DNA from: Clostridium sp.
Lineage (GTDB): Bacteria; Bacillota; Clostridia; Peptostreptococcales; Peptostreptococcaceae
DNA: 40,703 nt
Reading direction: 5' to 3'
NCBI GenBank assembly: GCA_022782605.1
Contig: JALFMW010000289.1
Coordinates: 1 to 40,703 of the forward strand
Below are positions 1 through 9,874 of this stretch, piece by piece. The notes below the pieces were generated by a model. That model saw nothing but the letters and a program-made list of their open reading frames with translations, was not told where the DNA came from and did no database searches. The position numbers were made by a program, and so were the translations under genes. How positions within the stretch are numbered: position 1 is the stretch's first letter; each line of letters starts with the position of its first letter.

Positions 1-366
1 TTTAAAAAAATTCTTTTGGCAGGTCATATAGGTAAGTTTATAAAAATATCAGCAGGTATATTTAATACTCATAGTAAAGTTTGTGATGCAAGAAATGAAA
101 TAATGATTTCTAACTTAGCTTTAATGGGAGCACCACTAGAATTTTTAAAAGAAATAAATGAATGTGTTACATCTGAAGGTGCAGTAGAAATTATAGATAA
201 AAGTGAATATACTGACATATACAATATACTTTGTGATAAATGCAAACAAAGGGCAGAACAATATCTACATAATGAAGTAGAAGTAGAGTTTTATATGTTT
301 AGAATGGATAAATCTTTACTTGGAAAATCCCAAAGAGCAGATTTACTTATGGAGGAATTTAGATGA
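1..366 (+). CDS. cbiD: CbiD, cobalt-precorrin-5B C1-methyltransferase (3' end only)
   Basis: This is the C-terminal part of CbiD, the SAM-dependent enzyme that methylates C1 of cobalt-precorrin-5B in anaerobic corrin synthesis. The reading frame is open from base 1, so the gene begins upstream of the window; the TTG at 16 is an internal codon, not a start. The segment LLAGHIGKFIKISAG followed by NTHSKVCDAR is the conserved C-terminal CbiD signature. The stop overlaps the cbiE start by an ATGA junction, so the two genes are translationally coupled in the cbi operon. Identification is firm; nothing can be said about the missing N-terminal part. Confidence 0.93.
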   Translation, partial: FKKILLAGHIGKFIKISAGIFNTHSKVCDARNEIMISNLALMGAPLEFLKEINECVTSEGAVEIIDKSEYTDIYNILCDKCKQRAEQYLHNEVEVEFYMFRMDKSLLGKSQRADLLMEEFR

Positions 367-971
367 TTAATATTATAGGTCTAGGGCCTGGAGAATTTGA
401 TTATATAACTAAGATAGGTGAAAAGCTAATTTATGCTTCTGATATTTTAATTGGAGGAAAAAGAAATTTAGAGTCTATAAAAGATTTTAATGGAGAAAAA
501 ATTATCCTTAGCAATAATCTTAAAGAAATTTTAGACTTTATAAAAAATAACCTCCACAAAAACATAAGTGTCATAGCATCAGGAGATCCTTCAATTTATG
601 GAATAGGTAAATATTTATCAAGTAATATTGAACATGAAAACTTAAATATAGTAAGTGGAGTAAGTTCACTTCAGTATATTTTTTCTAAAATATTTGTGGA
701 TATGAATGATGTTTATATAACAAGTAGCCATGGTAAAATACCTGACTTTGATTATATTTTATCTCACAAAAAAGTATGTATGGTTACTGATAGTAAAATT
801 GGCCCACATGAAATCTGTAGAGAAATTCAAAAGAGAAATCTTAAAAAAATAGTAGTTGTGGGAGAAAACTTATCTTATGCTAATGAAAGAATAACTATGG
901 GAAAAGCAGAAGATATTTTAGCCATAGAAAAATTTGATATGAATGTGGTGGTGATACTAGATGAAAAATGA
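363..971 (+). CDS. cbiE: CbiE, cobalt-precorrin-7 C5-methyltransferase
   Basis: CbiE is the tetrapyrrole-methylase half of the CbiE/CbiT pair that methylates C5 of the corrin ring in cobalt-precorrin-7. The 202-residue protein opens with the family loop IIGLGPGEFDY and carries the SAM-site motif ASGDPSIYGIG near residue 70 and the VSGVSSLQY segment near residue 98. Its length matches stand-alone CbiE; in other bacteria CbiE and CbiT are fused as CobL, here they are separate. It overlaps cbiD by 4 bases and cbiT by 11, consistent with stoichiometric synthesis of the pair. Confidence 0.95.
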   Translation: MINIIGLGPGEFDYITKIGEKLIYASDILIGGKRNLESIKDFNGEKIILSNNLKEILDFIKNNLHKNISVIASGDPSIYGIGKYLSSNIEHENLNIVSGVSSLQYIFSKIFVDMNDVYITSSHGKIPDFDYILSHKKVCMVTDSKIGPHEICREIQKRNLKKIVVVGENLSYANERITMGKAEDILAIEKFDMNVVVILDEK

Positions 972-1536
972 TGAATTTATAAGAGGTAAGGTGCCCATTA
1001 CAAAAGAAGAAGTAAGAGCCATCTCATTAAATAAGTTAAATTTAAAAGATGCTAAAACTTTTATAGATGTGGGAGCAGGAACAGGAAGTATTTCCATAGA
1101 AGCTGCTTTAACTTATGATGATTTAAAAGTTATAGCTATAGAAAGAAATGATGTTGCAATAGACTTAATAAATCAAAATGTTGAGAAATTTAATTTATCA
1201 AATGTAGAAGTGATGAAGGCCTATGCACCTATTGATTTAGATATAAAAGCTGATGGAATTTTCTTAGGTGGAACAGGAAACAATTTAGAAGAAATAATTA
1301 AATGGTCAAAAGATTTATTAGTACCAGGAGGAAGACTGGTAGCAAACTTTATATTAATAGATAATTTTTATGATACGCTAGATTTACTAAAAAAATATAA
1401 CTTTGTAAATCTTGATGTATCACAATTAAGCATAAATAAATTAGAGAAATTAGGAAGCAGAGATTATTTTAAACCTCACAATCCTATATATATAATATCT
1501 TGTGAAAAAGGGGCAGAGAATGAAGATGATAAATAA
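961..1536 (+). CDS. cbiT: CbiT, cobalt-precorrin-6B C15-methyltransferase (decarboxylating)
   Basis: CbiT methylates C15 and removes the C12 acetate carboxyl group of cobalt-precorrin-6B. It is a Rossmann-type class I SAM methyltransferase, unlike the other cbi methylases. The glycine-rich SAM loop is visible as [14 protein letters not shown] near residues 38-51, followed by an acidic ribose-binding residue in VIAIERND. The 191-residue length is typical. The N-terminal [13 protein letters not shown] segment is also characteristic of the family. It overlaps cbiE upstream and its 3' end overlaps the 5' end of cbiF. Confidence 0.95.
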   Translation: MKNDEFIRGKVPITKEEVRAISLNKLNLKDAKTFIDVGAGTGSISIEAALTYDDLKVIAIERNDVAIDLINQNVEKFNLSNVEVMKAYAPIDLDIKADGIFLGGTGNNLEEIIKWSKDLLVPGGRLVANFILIDNFYDTLDLLKKYNFVNLDVSQLSINKLEKLGSRDYFKPHNPIYIISCEKGAENEDDK

Positions 1537-2281
1537 AGTACATTTTGTTGGAGCAGGACCAGGAGATAAAGAGTTAATAACATTAAAAGGATATAAATTA
1601 CTATCAAATGCTGATGTGGTAATATATGCAGGATCATTAGTAAATCCAGAACTTCTTGAATATTGTAAAGAAGGGTGCGAAATACATGACAGTGCATATA
1701 TGAATTTACAAGAAATAATAGCTGTAATGGAAAAAGGAATAAAAGAAGGAAAATCAGTTGTTAGACTTCAAACTGGAGATTTCTCAATTTATGGTTCAAT
1801 AAGAGAACAAGTTGAAGATTTAGCAAAATTAAATATAGATTATGATTGTACACCAGGTGTTAGTTCATTTTTAGGAGCATCATCAGCTTTAGGTGTAGAG
1901 TATACAGTACCAGAAATATCTCAATCTGTAGTAATTACTAGAATGGAAGGAAGAACTCCAGTACCACCAAAGGAATCGATAGAATCTTTTGCAGCTCATC
2001 AAACTTCAATGGTAATATTCCTTTCTGTTCAAGAAATAGAAAAAGTTGTAGAAAAACTAATAGCTGGAGGATATGCAAAAACTACTCCAATAGCAGTTGT
2101 CTATAAAGCAACTTGGTCAGATGAAAAAGTAGTAAAAGGAACATTAGAAGATATAGCTAAAAAAGTTAAAGATGCAGGTATAAGAAAAACTGCATTAATA
2201 ATGGTTGGAGAATTTTTAGGAAAAGAATACAATAACTCTAAATTATATGATAAGGACTTTGTACATGAATTTAGAGGATAA
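1520..2281 (+). CDS. cbiF: CbiF, cobalt-precorrin-4 C11-methyltransferase
   Basis: CbiF transfers a methyl group from SAM to C11 of cobalt-precorrin-4. Family hallmarks are [18 protein letters not shown] at the N-terminus, [16 protein letters not shown] in the middle and [16 protein letters not shown] chose the ATG at 1520 (253 residues) because the purine-rich AAAGGGG around 1507-1513 sits at normal spacing from it; the GTG at 1502 in the same frame has no ribosome binding site. ATG 1526 is also possible. The gene lies inside the cbi operon and overlaps cbiT and cbiG. Confidence 0.94.
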   Translation: MKMINKVHFVGAGPGDKELITLKGYKLLSNADVVIYAGSLVNPELLEYCKEGCEIHDSAYMNLQEIIAVMEKGIKEGKSVVRLQTGDFSIYGSIREQVEDLAKLNIDYDCTPGVSSFLGASSALGVEYTVPEISQSVVITRMEGRTPVPPKESIESFAAHQTSMVIFLSVQEIEKVVEKLIAGGYAKTTPIAVVYKATWSDEKVVKGTLEDIAKKVKDAGIRKTALIMVGEFLGKEYNNSKLYDKDFVHEFRG

Positions 2282-3341
2282 AAAAATAGCAATATTATCT
2301 ATAACTAATAATGGAAGAGAACTTGCTTTAAGAATTAAAGAAAGCATGAAAAGTGTAGATGTATTTTTTATCAAGAAAGATACTGATTATAAAAATGATG
2401 AAGTTACAGTTGTAAATCAGGGATTAAAAGAATTTATTCCACAAGTTTTTGATAAATATGACTACCTAGTTTTTATAATGGCAACAGGCATAGTTGTAAG
2501 AACTATAGCACCTTTAATTATAAGTAAATTCAGTGATCCAGCAATTTTAGTTATGGATGAAAAAGGGAACAACATTATAAGTTTACTAAGTGGACATATG
2601 GGAGGAGCAAATGAAATGACTTTATATATGAGTGATTTGATTAACTCTCATCCTGTTATAACAACAGCCACAGATGTAAACAAAAAATCATCTTTAGATA
2701 TGATTGCGAAAAAATTAAATGGTCATATTGATGATTTTAGAGATAATGTATTAAAAATTAACTCAATGTTAGTTAATAATGAAGAAGTACATCTTTATAT
2801 AGATGGAAACTATAAAATAAATCATCAAGGCTTTACTTTATATGATGAAAAAACAGATTTAGATAAAGTAAGAAATTTAGTTATTGTAACTAATAAAAAA
2901 GATATAAATAAAATCTTAAATAAAAATATAGAAAACTTAAATGAAAAAATTATTAAAGTTACTCCAAAAGATATAGTAATTGGTGTTGGATGTAAGAAAA
3001 ATACAAATTCAGACCATATGAAAAACTCACTTATAAAATTCTTATCTGAATATAATATTGATATAAATTCAATAAAAGAAATCGGCAGTATAGAAATCAA
3101 AAAAGATGAAAAAGCCATAATAGATTTGGCTAAATTTTTAGATGTAAAATTTAAAACATTTAGTGTAGAAGAAATATCTAAAGTGGATCATCTATATGAA
3201 AAATCTGATTGGGTTAAAAAGAATGTGGGAGTTTACTCTGTATCAGACCCAGTGGCCCATTTATTAAGTGAAGGAAGAGTAATAATAAATAAACAGAAAT
3301 ACGATGGAATTACATTTTCAATAGGGAGAATTGATATATGA
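2265..3341 (+). CDS. cbiG: CbiG, cobalt-precorrin-5A hydrolase
   Basis: CbiG opens the delta-lactone of cobalt-precorrin-5A and releases the C20 fragment as acetaldehyde, a reaction unique to the anaerobic pathway. The motif [12 protein letters not shown] and, in the C-terminal domain, [13 protein letters not shown] are diagnostic. The ATG at 2265 (358 residues) is preferred because AAGGA at 2252-2256 lies 8 bases upstream; the ATG at 2247 in the same frame lacks a good site. The start lies within the end of cbiF, and the stop overlaps the cbiH ATG (ATGA junction). Confidence 0.93.
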   Translation: MNLEDKKIAILSITNNGRELALRIKESMKSVDVFFIKKDTDYKNDEVTVVNQGLKEFIPQVFDKYDYLVFIMATGIVVRTIAPLIISKFSDPAILVMDEKGNNIISLLSGHMGGANEMTLYMSDLINSHPVITTATDVNKKSSLDMIAKKLNGHIDDFRDNVLKINSMLVNNEEVHLYIDGNYKINHQGFTLYDEKTDLDKVRNLVIVTNKKDINKILNKNIENLNEKIIKVTPKDIVIGVGCKKNTNSDHMKNSLIKFLSEYNIDINSIKEIGSIEIKKDEKAIIDLAKFLDVKFKTFSVEEISKVDHLYEKSDWVKKNVGVYSVSDPVAHLLSEGRVIINKQKYDGITFSIGRIDI

Positions 3342-4063
3342 TATACGTTATAGGAATAGGACCAGGTTCTAGAAATCTGATGACTGAAGAAGCAATAGCA
3401 GCAATAGAAGATGCTGAAGTAATAGTTGGATACAAAACTTACATAAACTTAATAACTGAGTTTATAGGAGATAAAGAAGTAGTTCAAAATGGAATGAGAA
3501 AAGAAATAGAAAGATGTAGGGAAGCTATAGAAATTGCTAAAACTGGTAAAAAAGTTGCAGTAATAAGTAGTGGTGATGCTGGAATTTATGGAATGGCAGG
3601 ACTTATATTAGAGCTTTTAACAAAAGAAGAAACTGATATAAAAGTTAAAGTTGTTCCAGGGGTTACAGCAAGTATAGGTGCAGCAGCAGTACTTGGTGCA
3701 CCAATAATGCATGATTTCTGTCATATAAGTTTAAGTGACTTACTTACTCCATGGGAAGTTATAGAAAAAAGATTAAGATTAGCAGCAGAGGCCGACTTTG
3801 TTATTTGTTTATACAACCCAAGAAGTAAAGGTAGAAGTGAGCATTTAGCAAAAGCATTTGAAATAATGGGCGAATTTAAAGATAAATCAACTCCAGTTGG
3901 AATAGTTAAAGATGTGGGAAGAGCTGATGAAGAAAAAATAATTTGTACATTTGATACTGTGGAATTTGAAAAAGTTGATATGACTACTATGGTTATAATA
4001 GGAAACAAGGCCACTTATATACATGATGATTTAATGATAACTCCAAGAGGTTATAATTTATAG
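3338..4063 (+). CDS. cbiH: CbiH, cobalt-factor III C17-methyltransferase
   Basis: CbiH methylates C17 and brings about ring contraction to give cobalt-precorrin-4. It is a 241-residue tetrapyrrole methylase with VIGIGPGSRNLMTEEA at the N-terminus, the SAM-site segment ISSGDAGIYGMAGL, and VPGVTASIGAAAVLGAP. The downstream segment FCHISLSDLLTPW is characteristic of the CobJ/CbiH branch. The canonical short form is seen, without the C-terminal ferredoxin-like extension present in some CobJ/CbiH60 proteins. It overlaps cbiG by 4 bases. Confidence 0.95.
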   Translation: MIYVIGIGPGSRNLMTEEAIAAIEDAEVIVGYKTYINLITEFIGDKEVVQNGMRKEIERCREAIEIAKTGKKVAVISSGDAGIYGMAGLILELLTKEETDIKVKVVPGVTASIGAAAVLGAPIMHDFCHISLSDLLTPWEVIEKRLRLAAEADFVICLYNPRSKGRSEHLAKAFEIMGEFKDKSTPVGIVKDVGRADEEKIICTFDTVEFEKVDMTTMVIIGNKATYIHDDLMITPRGYNL

Positions 4064-4092
4064 ATAATACATAGCCTTAGGAGGATAAAAAG

Positions 4093-4848
4093 ATGATATT
4101 GGTTTTAGGAGGAACATCAGATAGCATAGAAATATGTAATCTGTTGAATAAGCATAATTTATCATATTTTGTGTCTGTTACAACAGTTTATGGTGAAGAA
4201 TTGGCTAGAAGATGTACAGATAAAGTATTATTAAAAAAATTAACTATTGAAGATATGGTTGATTTTATAAAAGAAAATAAAATAGATAAAGTAATAGATG
4301 CAACCCATCCCTATGCAGTGGAAGTATCAACTAATGCTATTAAAGCTTGTGAATTTTCAAATATAAAATATATAAGATTTGAAAGAGAATCTTTAATAAA
4401 TCAAATAGATTATGAAAATAAATATATAGTTGAAACAATTGAAGAAGCTTGCGACGTAGCTAATAAAATTGGTAATAACATATTTATAGGAACAGGAAGC
4501 AAAAACTTAGGTATTTATAAAGAACTAATAAAAAATAAAAACTTGATGGCAAGAGTTTTACCAACAAGTGAAGTATTAATAAGCTGTGAAAATTTAGGAT
4601 TTAATGCAGACAATATTATAGCTATGAAAGGACCATTTACACAAGAAATGAATGAGTCTACATATAAACAATATAATATTGATTTGGTTATTACTAAAGA
4701 AAGTGGTGCTGCAGGAGGTTTCTTAGAAAAAGTAAATGCCTGCAAAACATTAAATATTCCAGTAGTAATAATGAAGAGAAAAGAAATGAATTATCCAAAT
4801 ACTATTGGAACAGTTGAGAGGTTAGTAGATTTAGTTAAGACTTATTAG
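4093..4848 (+). CDS. cbiJ: CbiJ, cobalt-precorrin-6A reductase
   Basis: This NAD(P)H-dependent reductase converts cobalt-precorrin-6A to cobalt-precorrin-6B. The 251-residue protein begins ILVLGGTSDSIEI, the nucleotide-binding turn of the CobK/CbiJ family, and contains DATHPYAVEVS and TKESGAAGG, both conserved family motifs near the substrate site. A strong AGGAGG at 4080-4085 precedes the ATG. It is separated from cbiH by 29 bases, a small but real gap in an operon that otherwise has overlapping genes. Confidence 0.94.
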   Translation: MILVLGGTSDSIEICNLLNKHNLSYFVSVTTVYGEELARRCTDKVLLKKLTIEDMVDFIKENKIDKVIDATHPYAVEVSTNAIKACEFSNIKYIRFERESLINQIDYENKYIVETIEEACDVANKIGNNIFIGTGSKNLGIYKELIKNKNLMARVLPTSEVLISCENLGFNADNIIAMKGPFTQEMNESTYKQYNIDLVITKESGAAGGFLEKVNACKTLNIPVVIMKRKEMNYPNTIGTVERLVDLVKTY

Positions 4849-4859
4849 GAGAGAAAAAA

Positions 4860-5654
4860 ATGAAAAAAGCTATATTAGTAGTTAGTTTTGGGACAAGTTA
4901 TCATGAAACTAGAAGAAAAACAATAGAAGCGTGTGAAAATAAGATAAAAGAAAGCTTTGAAGGATATGATTTTTATAGAGCATTCACATCAAGAATGATA
5001 ATTAATAAACTTAAAAAAAGAGATAATATGTTTATTGACAATCCAAGTGAAGCATTGGAAAAATTATATAATGATGGATACAAAGAAGTTGTGATACAAT
5101 CACTTCATATTATATGTGGAGAAGAATACAACAAGTTAAAAGATATGGTTGCCGAGTATGAAGATAAATTTGAAAAAATTTCTATTGGAAGACCATTATT
5201 AACTTATATTGATGATTATAGAGAGACTGTTGAAGCAGTAAGAAAAGATTTGGATAATATGGATATAGATGAAGCCGTAGTATTTATGGGACATGGAACA
5301 GAACATGAAAGTCATGCTTCATATCCTGCTATAGAGTATATGTTTAGAGACTGTGGTATAAATGCTTTTGTAGGAACTGTTGAAGGTTATCCAGAAATAG
5401 AGCAAGTTATAAAAAGATTAAAAGATAATAATATAAAAACTGTAGATTTAATACCATTTATGTTAGTGGCAGGAGACCATGCTATTAATGATATGGCTGG
5501 TGAAGATGAGGATTCATGGAAATCTATATTAGAAAAAGAAGGATTTAAAGTAAAAGTTCATTTAAAAGGTCTTGGAGAAAATCCATATATACAAGATCAA
5601 TTTAAAAATCATGCAATAGATTGTATGAAAGAATTACAAGAAGTTAGTATTTAA
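4860..5654 (+). CDS. cbiK: CbiK, anaerobic sirohydrochlorin cobaltochelatase
   Basis: CbiK inserts cobalt into sirohydrochlorin, the committed step of the anaerobic B12 route. It belongs to the class II chelatases. The 264-residue protein starts KKAILVVSFGTSYHETR and has the two metal-binding histidine regions, FMGHGTEHESHASYPA and AGDHAINDMAG. No N-terminal signal peptide is visible, so this is the cytoplasmic form. Its substrate needs precorrin-2 dehydrogenase, which is encoded separately at 10643-11224. It starts 11 bases after cbiJ. Confidence 0.95.
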   Translation: MKKAILVVSFGTSYHETRRKTIEACENKIKESFEGYDFYRAFTSRMIINKLKKRDNMFIDNPSEALEKLYNDGYKEVVIQSLHIICGEEYNKLKDMVAEYEDKFEKISIGRPLLTYIDDYRETVEAVRKDLDNMDIDEAVVFMGHGTEHESHASYPAIEYMFRDCGINAFVGTVEGYPEIEQVIKRLKDNNIKTVDLIPFMLVAGDHAINDMAGEDEDSWKSILEKEGFKVKVHLKGLGENPYIQDQFKNHAIDCMKELQEVSI

Positions 5655-5671
5655 TATTGGAGGAAAATAAG

Positions 5672-6379
5672 ATGGCAAAATTTTATGGAATAGGAACAGG
5701 ACCTGGAGATAGTTCTTTACTTACAGTAAAGGCAGTAGATACATTAAGAAATATTGATATATTATATACTCCAGAAGCTAAAAAAGGTGGAGATAGTCTA
5801 GCTTTATCAATAGTAAAAAAATATTTACCAGAAGACTTAGAAATAAAATCTAGACATTTTCCAATGAGTAATGATAGTATTGAAAAAGTACAAGTATGGA
5901 ACAATGTTTCATCAGAGATAGTTTCAGATGTTAAAAGTGGTAAAGATGTTGGTTTTGTAACATTAGGAGACCCTATGATATATAGTACTTATGTATATGT
6001 TATGGAAAGATTAATGGAAGATATAGAAGTTGAAACTATACCGGGAATATCATCATTTTCAAATATAGCTTCAAATCATAATTATCCATTAGTAATGGAT
6101 ACAGATCCTCTTATGGTAATACCATGTACAATGGAAGAAGAAAAAATTGATGAAGCTTTAGAAAAATATGATTGCTTTGTATTAATGAAAGTTTATAAAA
6201 GAATAAATACCATATTAGAAAAACTTGAAAAACATGATTTAATAGATCATGCCATATTAGTGAGCAATTCATCTCAAGAAGAAGAAGAAGTAATTACTAA
6301 TTTAAGAGATTATAAAATAGATGATAAAATATCATATTTCTCAACAATATTAGTAAATAAAAACCGTAACACAAGATAG
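5672..6379 (+). CDS. cbiL: CbiL, cobalt-factor II C20-methyltransferase
   Basis: CbiL methylates C20 of cobalt-sirohydrochlorin to give cobalt-factor III. It carries KFYGIGTGPGDSSLLTVKA, the segment FVTLGDPMIYSTYVYV and TIPGISSFSNIAS, which together separate it from the other methylases in the operon. I chose ATG 5672 (235 residues) because TGGAGGA at 5658-5664 lies 7 bases before it; the frame is open from a TTG at 5657 that is part of that ribosome binding site. It directly follows cbiK. Confidence 0.94.
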   Translation: MAKFYGIGTGPGDSSLLTVKAVDTLRNIDILYTPEAKKGGDSLALSIVKKYLPEDLEIKSRHFPMSNDSIEKVQVWNNVSSEIVSDVKSGKDVGFVTLGDPMIYSTYVYVMERLMEDIEVETIPGISSFSNIASNHNYPLVMDTDPLMVIPCTMEEEKIDEALEKYDCFVLMKVYKRINTILEKLEKHDLIDHAILVSNSSQEEEEVITNLRDYKIDDKISYFSTILVNKNRNTR

Positions 6380-6412
6380 TATTAGAATTCCTAAAAATCA
6401 AGGAGACGTATT

Positions 6413-7312
6413 ATGAAAATAGTAGTTGGAACTAGAGGTAGTAAATTAGCCCTTGTTCAAACTAACTGGGTAGTTGATGAGTTAAAAAAAGCTAATCCAG
6501 GGATTGAATTTGAAATTAAGGTTATAAAAACAAAGGGAGATTTAGTAACACATTTACCTCTACATAAAATAGGAGATAAGGGTTTATTTACAAAGGAAAT
6601 AGAACAGCAACTTTTAGATAAAGAAATTGACTTAGCTATTCATAGTATGAAGGATATGCCATCAATTTTACCAGAAGGTTTAAAATTTGCTAGTATTCCT
6701 AAAAGAGAAGATCCAAGAGATGTTCTTGTTTTAAAAGAAGGATATAATGATATAAATGATTTACCTCAAGGAGCTAAAATAGGAACTGGAAGTAAAAGAA
6801 GAATGTATCAACTTCTTAAATATAGACCAGATTTAGAAATAATACCTATAAGAGGTAATATTGATACAAGAATAAGAAAAATAGAAGATGAAAATCTAGA
6901 CGGTGTAGTTTTAGCTGCAGCTGGATTAAATAGAGCAGGTCTTAATAATCATATAAGTTATCATTTACCAATAGATATTATGATTCCAGCACCGGCTCAA
7001 GGAGCTCTTGCATTAGAAATAAGAGAAAATGATTCTAATATGGAAGAAATTATTTCTCATATTAAAGATGAAATGACAGAGATTCAAGTAGCAGCAGAAA
7101 GAGGTTTTTTAAGGGGAGTAAATGGAAGTTGTCATATTCCAATGGGAGCTTATTGTGAAATAAAAGATAATAAACTTCATTTAAGTGGACTTTATGGAGA
7201 TGAAGAGGGAAATAAACTGGTAATAAAATCTATTACTGGAGATATTGAAGAAGCTGAAGAAATAGGATTTGAATTAGCCAAAAATGTACTTAAAGAGTAC
7301 AATAGCTTATAG
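6413..7312 (+). CDS. hemC: HemC, hydroxymethylbilane synthase
   Basis: HemC polymerises four porphobilinogen molecules into hydroxymethylbilane. The 299-residue protein begins VVGTRGSKLALVQT, contains AIHSMKDMPS, and the dipyrromethane cofactor cysteine is visible as Cys240 in RGVNGSCHIPMG. RBS AAGGAG at 6400-6405 precedes the ATG. Together with the cobA-hemD fusion and hemB downstream, it supplies uroporphyrinogen III to the corrin pathway. No hemA or hemL lies in the window, so 5-aminolevulinate formation must be encoded elsewhere. Confidence 0.96.
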   Translation: MKIVVGTRGSKLALVQTNWVVDELKKANPGIEFEIKVIKTKGDLVTHLPLHKIGDKGLFTKEIEQQLLDKEIDLAIHSMKDMPSILPEGLKFASIPKREDPRDVLVLKEGYNDINDLPQGAKIGTGSKRRMYQLLKYRPDLEIIPIRGNIDTRIRKIEDENLDGVVLAAAGLNRAGLNNHISYHLPIDIMIPAPAQGALALEIRENDSNMEEIISHIKDEMTEIQVAAERGFLRGVNGSCHIPMGAYCEIKDNKLHLSGLYGDEEGNKLVIKSITGDIEEAEEIGFELAKNVLKEYNSL

Positions 7313-7334
7313 TAAATTTAAGGAGCATGAAATT

Positions 7335-8870
7335 ATGAAAGGAAAAGTTTACTTAGTAGGGGCAGGTCCTGGAGATTATAAACTTATGACACTGAAAGGA
7401 TTAGAATGTATAAGAAAATCAGATGTAATAGTTTATGATAGACTGGCAAATATTGATTACCTAAAAGAAGCCAAAGAAAATTGTGAGTTTATAAATGTGG
7501 GAAAAGCATCAAGTAATCACTTATTACCACAAGATGATATAAATAGATTAATAGCTGATAAAGCATTAGAAGGAAAAGTAGTCACTAGGTTAAAGGGTGG
7601 AGACCCTTATGTATTTGGAAGAGGTGGAGAAGAGGCTGAAATTTTGAGAGAAGAAGGCATTGATTTTGAAGTTGTGCCAGGTATAACTTCTGCCATAGGT
7701 GGATTATGTTATGCAGGAATTCCAATAACTCATAGAGATCATGCTTCATCTTTTCATGTAGTAACAGGTCATCCAAGAAATGATGGCAAAGAAACTAAGG
7801 AAATAAATTGGCAAGCCTTAGCTAATGTTAAAGGAACTTTAGTATTTTTAATGGGGATTGCTAATTTACAACATATTAGTGAAAATCTTATTAAAGAAGG
7901 AAAAGATAAAAATACACCTGTTGCCTTTATAAGTTGGGCAACTAGAAGTAATCAAAGAGTTGTAACAGCAACATTAGAAAATGCTTATGAAGTTGCTGTA
8001 AAAGAAAATATAAAGCCACCAACATTAATAGTAGTTGGAACAGTTGTAAATCTTAGAGAAAAATTAAACTTCTTTGAAGAAAAACCATTGTTTGGAAAGA
8101 ATATAGTGGTTACAAGATGTAGAACACAAAGTAGCTTACTTTCTGAAAAAATAAGAGATATGGGTGGAAACCCAATAGAAATTCCAACTATAAAAATTCA
8201 AAAAGTTGAGGATAACTGTGAGCTTGAATCTGAAATAAATAGAATAAAAGACTATACATATATAGTATTTAGCAGTAAAAATGCTGTAGATATATTCTTT
8301 GATAAATTAAATGATATGAATTATGATGCAAGGGTTCTTTGTAATAGTAAAATTTGTGCAGTTGGCTCAGAAACAGCAAAAGCAATTAAAGCAAAAGGAA
8401 TAATTGCAGATATAGTTCCAAAAAGATATGTGGCAGAAGGTCTTTATGAAGAATTAAAGGATATTATAAATGAAAATGATAAAATCCTAATTCCAAGAGC
8501 AAAAAATGCCAGAGATTTTTTAGTTAATAAATTAAGTGAAAAATCTTATGTTAAAGAAGTTATTACTTATGAGTCAGTAATAGATGCAGATAATAAAAAT
8601 CTTGCACTACAAGTAATAGATGATGAAGAAGTTGAATATATTACTTTTGCTAGCTCTTCAACAGTGAAAAACTTTATGACTTTAATTGGAGAAAATAATA
8701 TAAAAAAATTAAATGACAAAAAAATCATTTCCATAGGACCAATAACAAGTAAGACTATAGAAGATTTTGGAGTTGAAATTTATAAGGAAGCTGATGAAGC
8801 TACAATTGATAGTATGATAGATATAATATCAAATGATAAAAAAGTATTAATGGGGGATATAACATGTTAA
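7335..8870 (+). CDS. cobA-hemD: Uroporphyrinogen-III C-methyltransferase / uroporphyrinogen-III synthase fusion
   Basis: This bifunctional protein of 511 residues joins two consecutive steps. Residues 1 to about 245 are a SUMT (CobA) methylase making precorrin-2: [33 protein letters not shown] and [11 protein letters not shown] are diagnostic. Residues from about 255 to the end are a HemD domain cyclising hydroxymethylbilane, with [29 protein letters not shown] and [11 protein letters not shown]. The ATG at 7335 is chosen because AAGGAGC at 7319-7325 precedes it; the upstream in-frame ATG at 7284 lies inside hemC. Such fusions are common in clostridia. The stop overlaps the hemB start. Confidence 0.95.
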   Translation: MKGKVYLVGAGPGDYKLMTLKGLECIRKSDVIVYDRLANIDYLKEAKENCEFINVGKASSNHLLPQDDINRLIADKALEGKVVTRLKGGDPYVFGRGGEEAEILREEGIDFEVVPGITSAIGGLCYAGIPITHRDHASSFHVVTGHPRNDGKETKEINWQALANVKGTLVFLMGIANLQHISENLIKEGKDKNTPVAFISWATRSNQRVVTATLENAYEVAVKENIKPPTLIVVGTVVNLREKLNFFEEKPLFGKNIVVTRCRTQSSLLSEKIRDMGGNPIEIPTIKIQKVEDNCELESEINRIKDYTYIVFSSKNAVDIFFDKLNDMNYDARVLCNSKICAVGSETAKAIKAKGIIADIVPKRYVAEGLYEELKDIINENDKILIPRAKNARDFLVNKLSEKSYVKEVITYESVIDADNKNLALQVIDDEEVEYITFASSSTVKNFMTLIGENNIKKLNDKKIISIGPITSKTIEDFGVEIYKEADEATIDSMIDIISNDKKVLMGDITC

Positions 8871-9838
8871 GAAGACCAAGAAGATTAAGAAGTAGCAAGG
8901 CAATAAGAAATTTAGTAAGAGAAACAAAACTACAAGTTGAAGATTTAATATATCCATTATTTATAGTTGATGGAGAAAACATAAAAAGAGAAATATCATC
9001 AATGGAAGGTGTTTATCATTTTTCAGTTGATATGCTAGAGGATGAAATAAAAGAATTAACTGACTTAGGAATAGAGCATGTATTATTATTTGGTGTTCCA
9101 GATGATGAGAAAAAAGATTGCTGTGCAAGTGAAGCATTTAATCCAGAAGGTGGAGTACAAAGGGCAGTAAGAAAAATAAAAGAAATAAATCCAGAAATGG
9201 GTGTTATATGTGATGTATGTATGTGTGAATATACTAGTCATGGACACTGTGGAATATTAACTGAAAGTGGATATGTACATAATGATAAAACTTTAGATTA
9301 TCTTGCTAAAATATCTTTAAGTTATGCACAGGCGGGAGCAGATATGGTTGCACCATCTGATATGATGGATGGAAGGATAAAAGCAATCAGAGAAGCATTA
9401 GATGGAAATGGATTTGAAAATGTAGCTATAATGGCTTATAGTGCTAAATACGCTTCATCATTCTATGGACCATTTAGAGAAGCTGCACATTCTGCACCTC
9501 AATTTGGAGATAGAAAAACTTATCAAATGGATCCGGCAAATACAAATGAAGCCCTAATAGAAGGACAATTAGATGTTCAAGAGGGTGCAGATATAATAAT
9601 GGTTAAACCAGCTTTATCTTACCTAGATGTAATCCAAAGATTTAAAGATAACTTTGATTTACCAATAGCAGCTTACAATGTAAGTGGTGAATACTCAATG
9701 CTAAAGCTAGCTGTTAAAGAAGGATTATTAAACGAAAGTGCTATTTATGAAGCAGTAATGTCTATAAAAAGAGCAGGAGCAACTATAATAATAACTTATT
9801 TTGCTAAAGATATAGCTAAAATGTTAAAAAATAAATAA
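8864..9838 (+). CDS. hemB: HemB, porphobilinogen synthase (delta-aminolevulinate dehydratase)
   Basis: HemB condenses two 5-aminolevulinate molecules into porphobilinogen. The 324-residue protein has the zinc-binding cysteine cluster [15 protein letters not shown], so it is the zinc-dependent type, and both active-site lysine regions, [18 protein letters not shown] and [11 protein letters not shown]. The start ATG lies inside the end of the cobA-hemD gene, giving a 7-base overlap. It encodes the earliest tetrapyrrole step present in the window. Confidence 0.96.
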   Translation: MLRRPRRLRSSKAIRNLVRETKLQVEDLIYPLFIVDGENIKREISSMEGVYHFSVDMLEDEIKELTDLGIEHVLLFGVPDDEKKDCCASEAFNPEGGVQRAVRKIKEINPEMGVICDVCMCEYTSHGHCGILTESGYVHNDKTLDYLAKISLSYAQAGADMVAPSDMMDGRIKAIREALDGNGFENVAIMAYSAKYASSFYGPFREAAHSAPQFGDRKTYQMDPANTNEALIEGQLDVQEGADIIMVKPALSYLDVIQRFKDNFDLPIAAYNVSGEYSMLKLAVKEGLLNESAIYEAVMSIKRAGATIIITYFAKDIAKMLKNK

Positions 9839-9874
9839 TTATTGTAAGTCATAAAAGAAGGGGGATGAAAAACT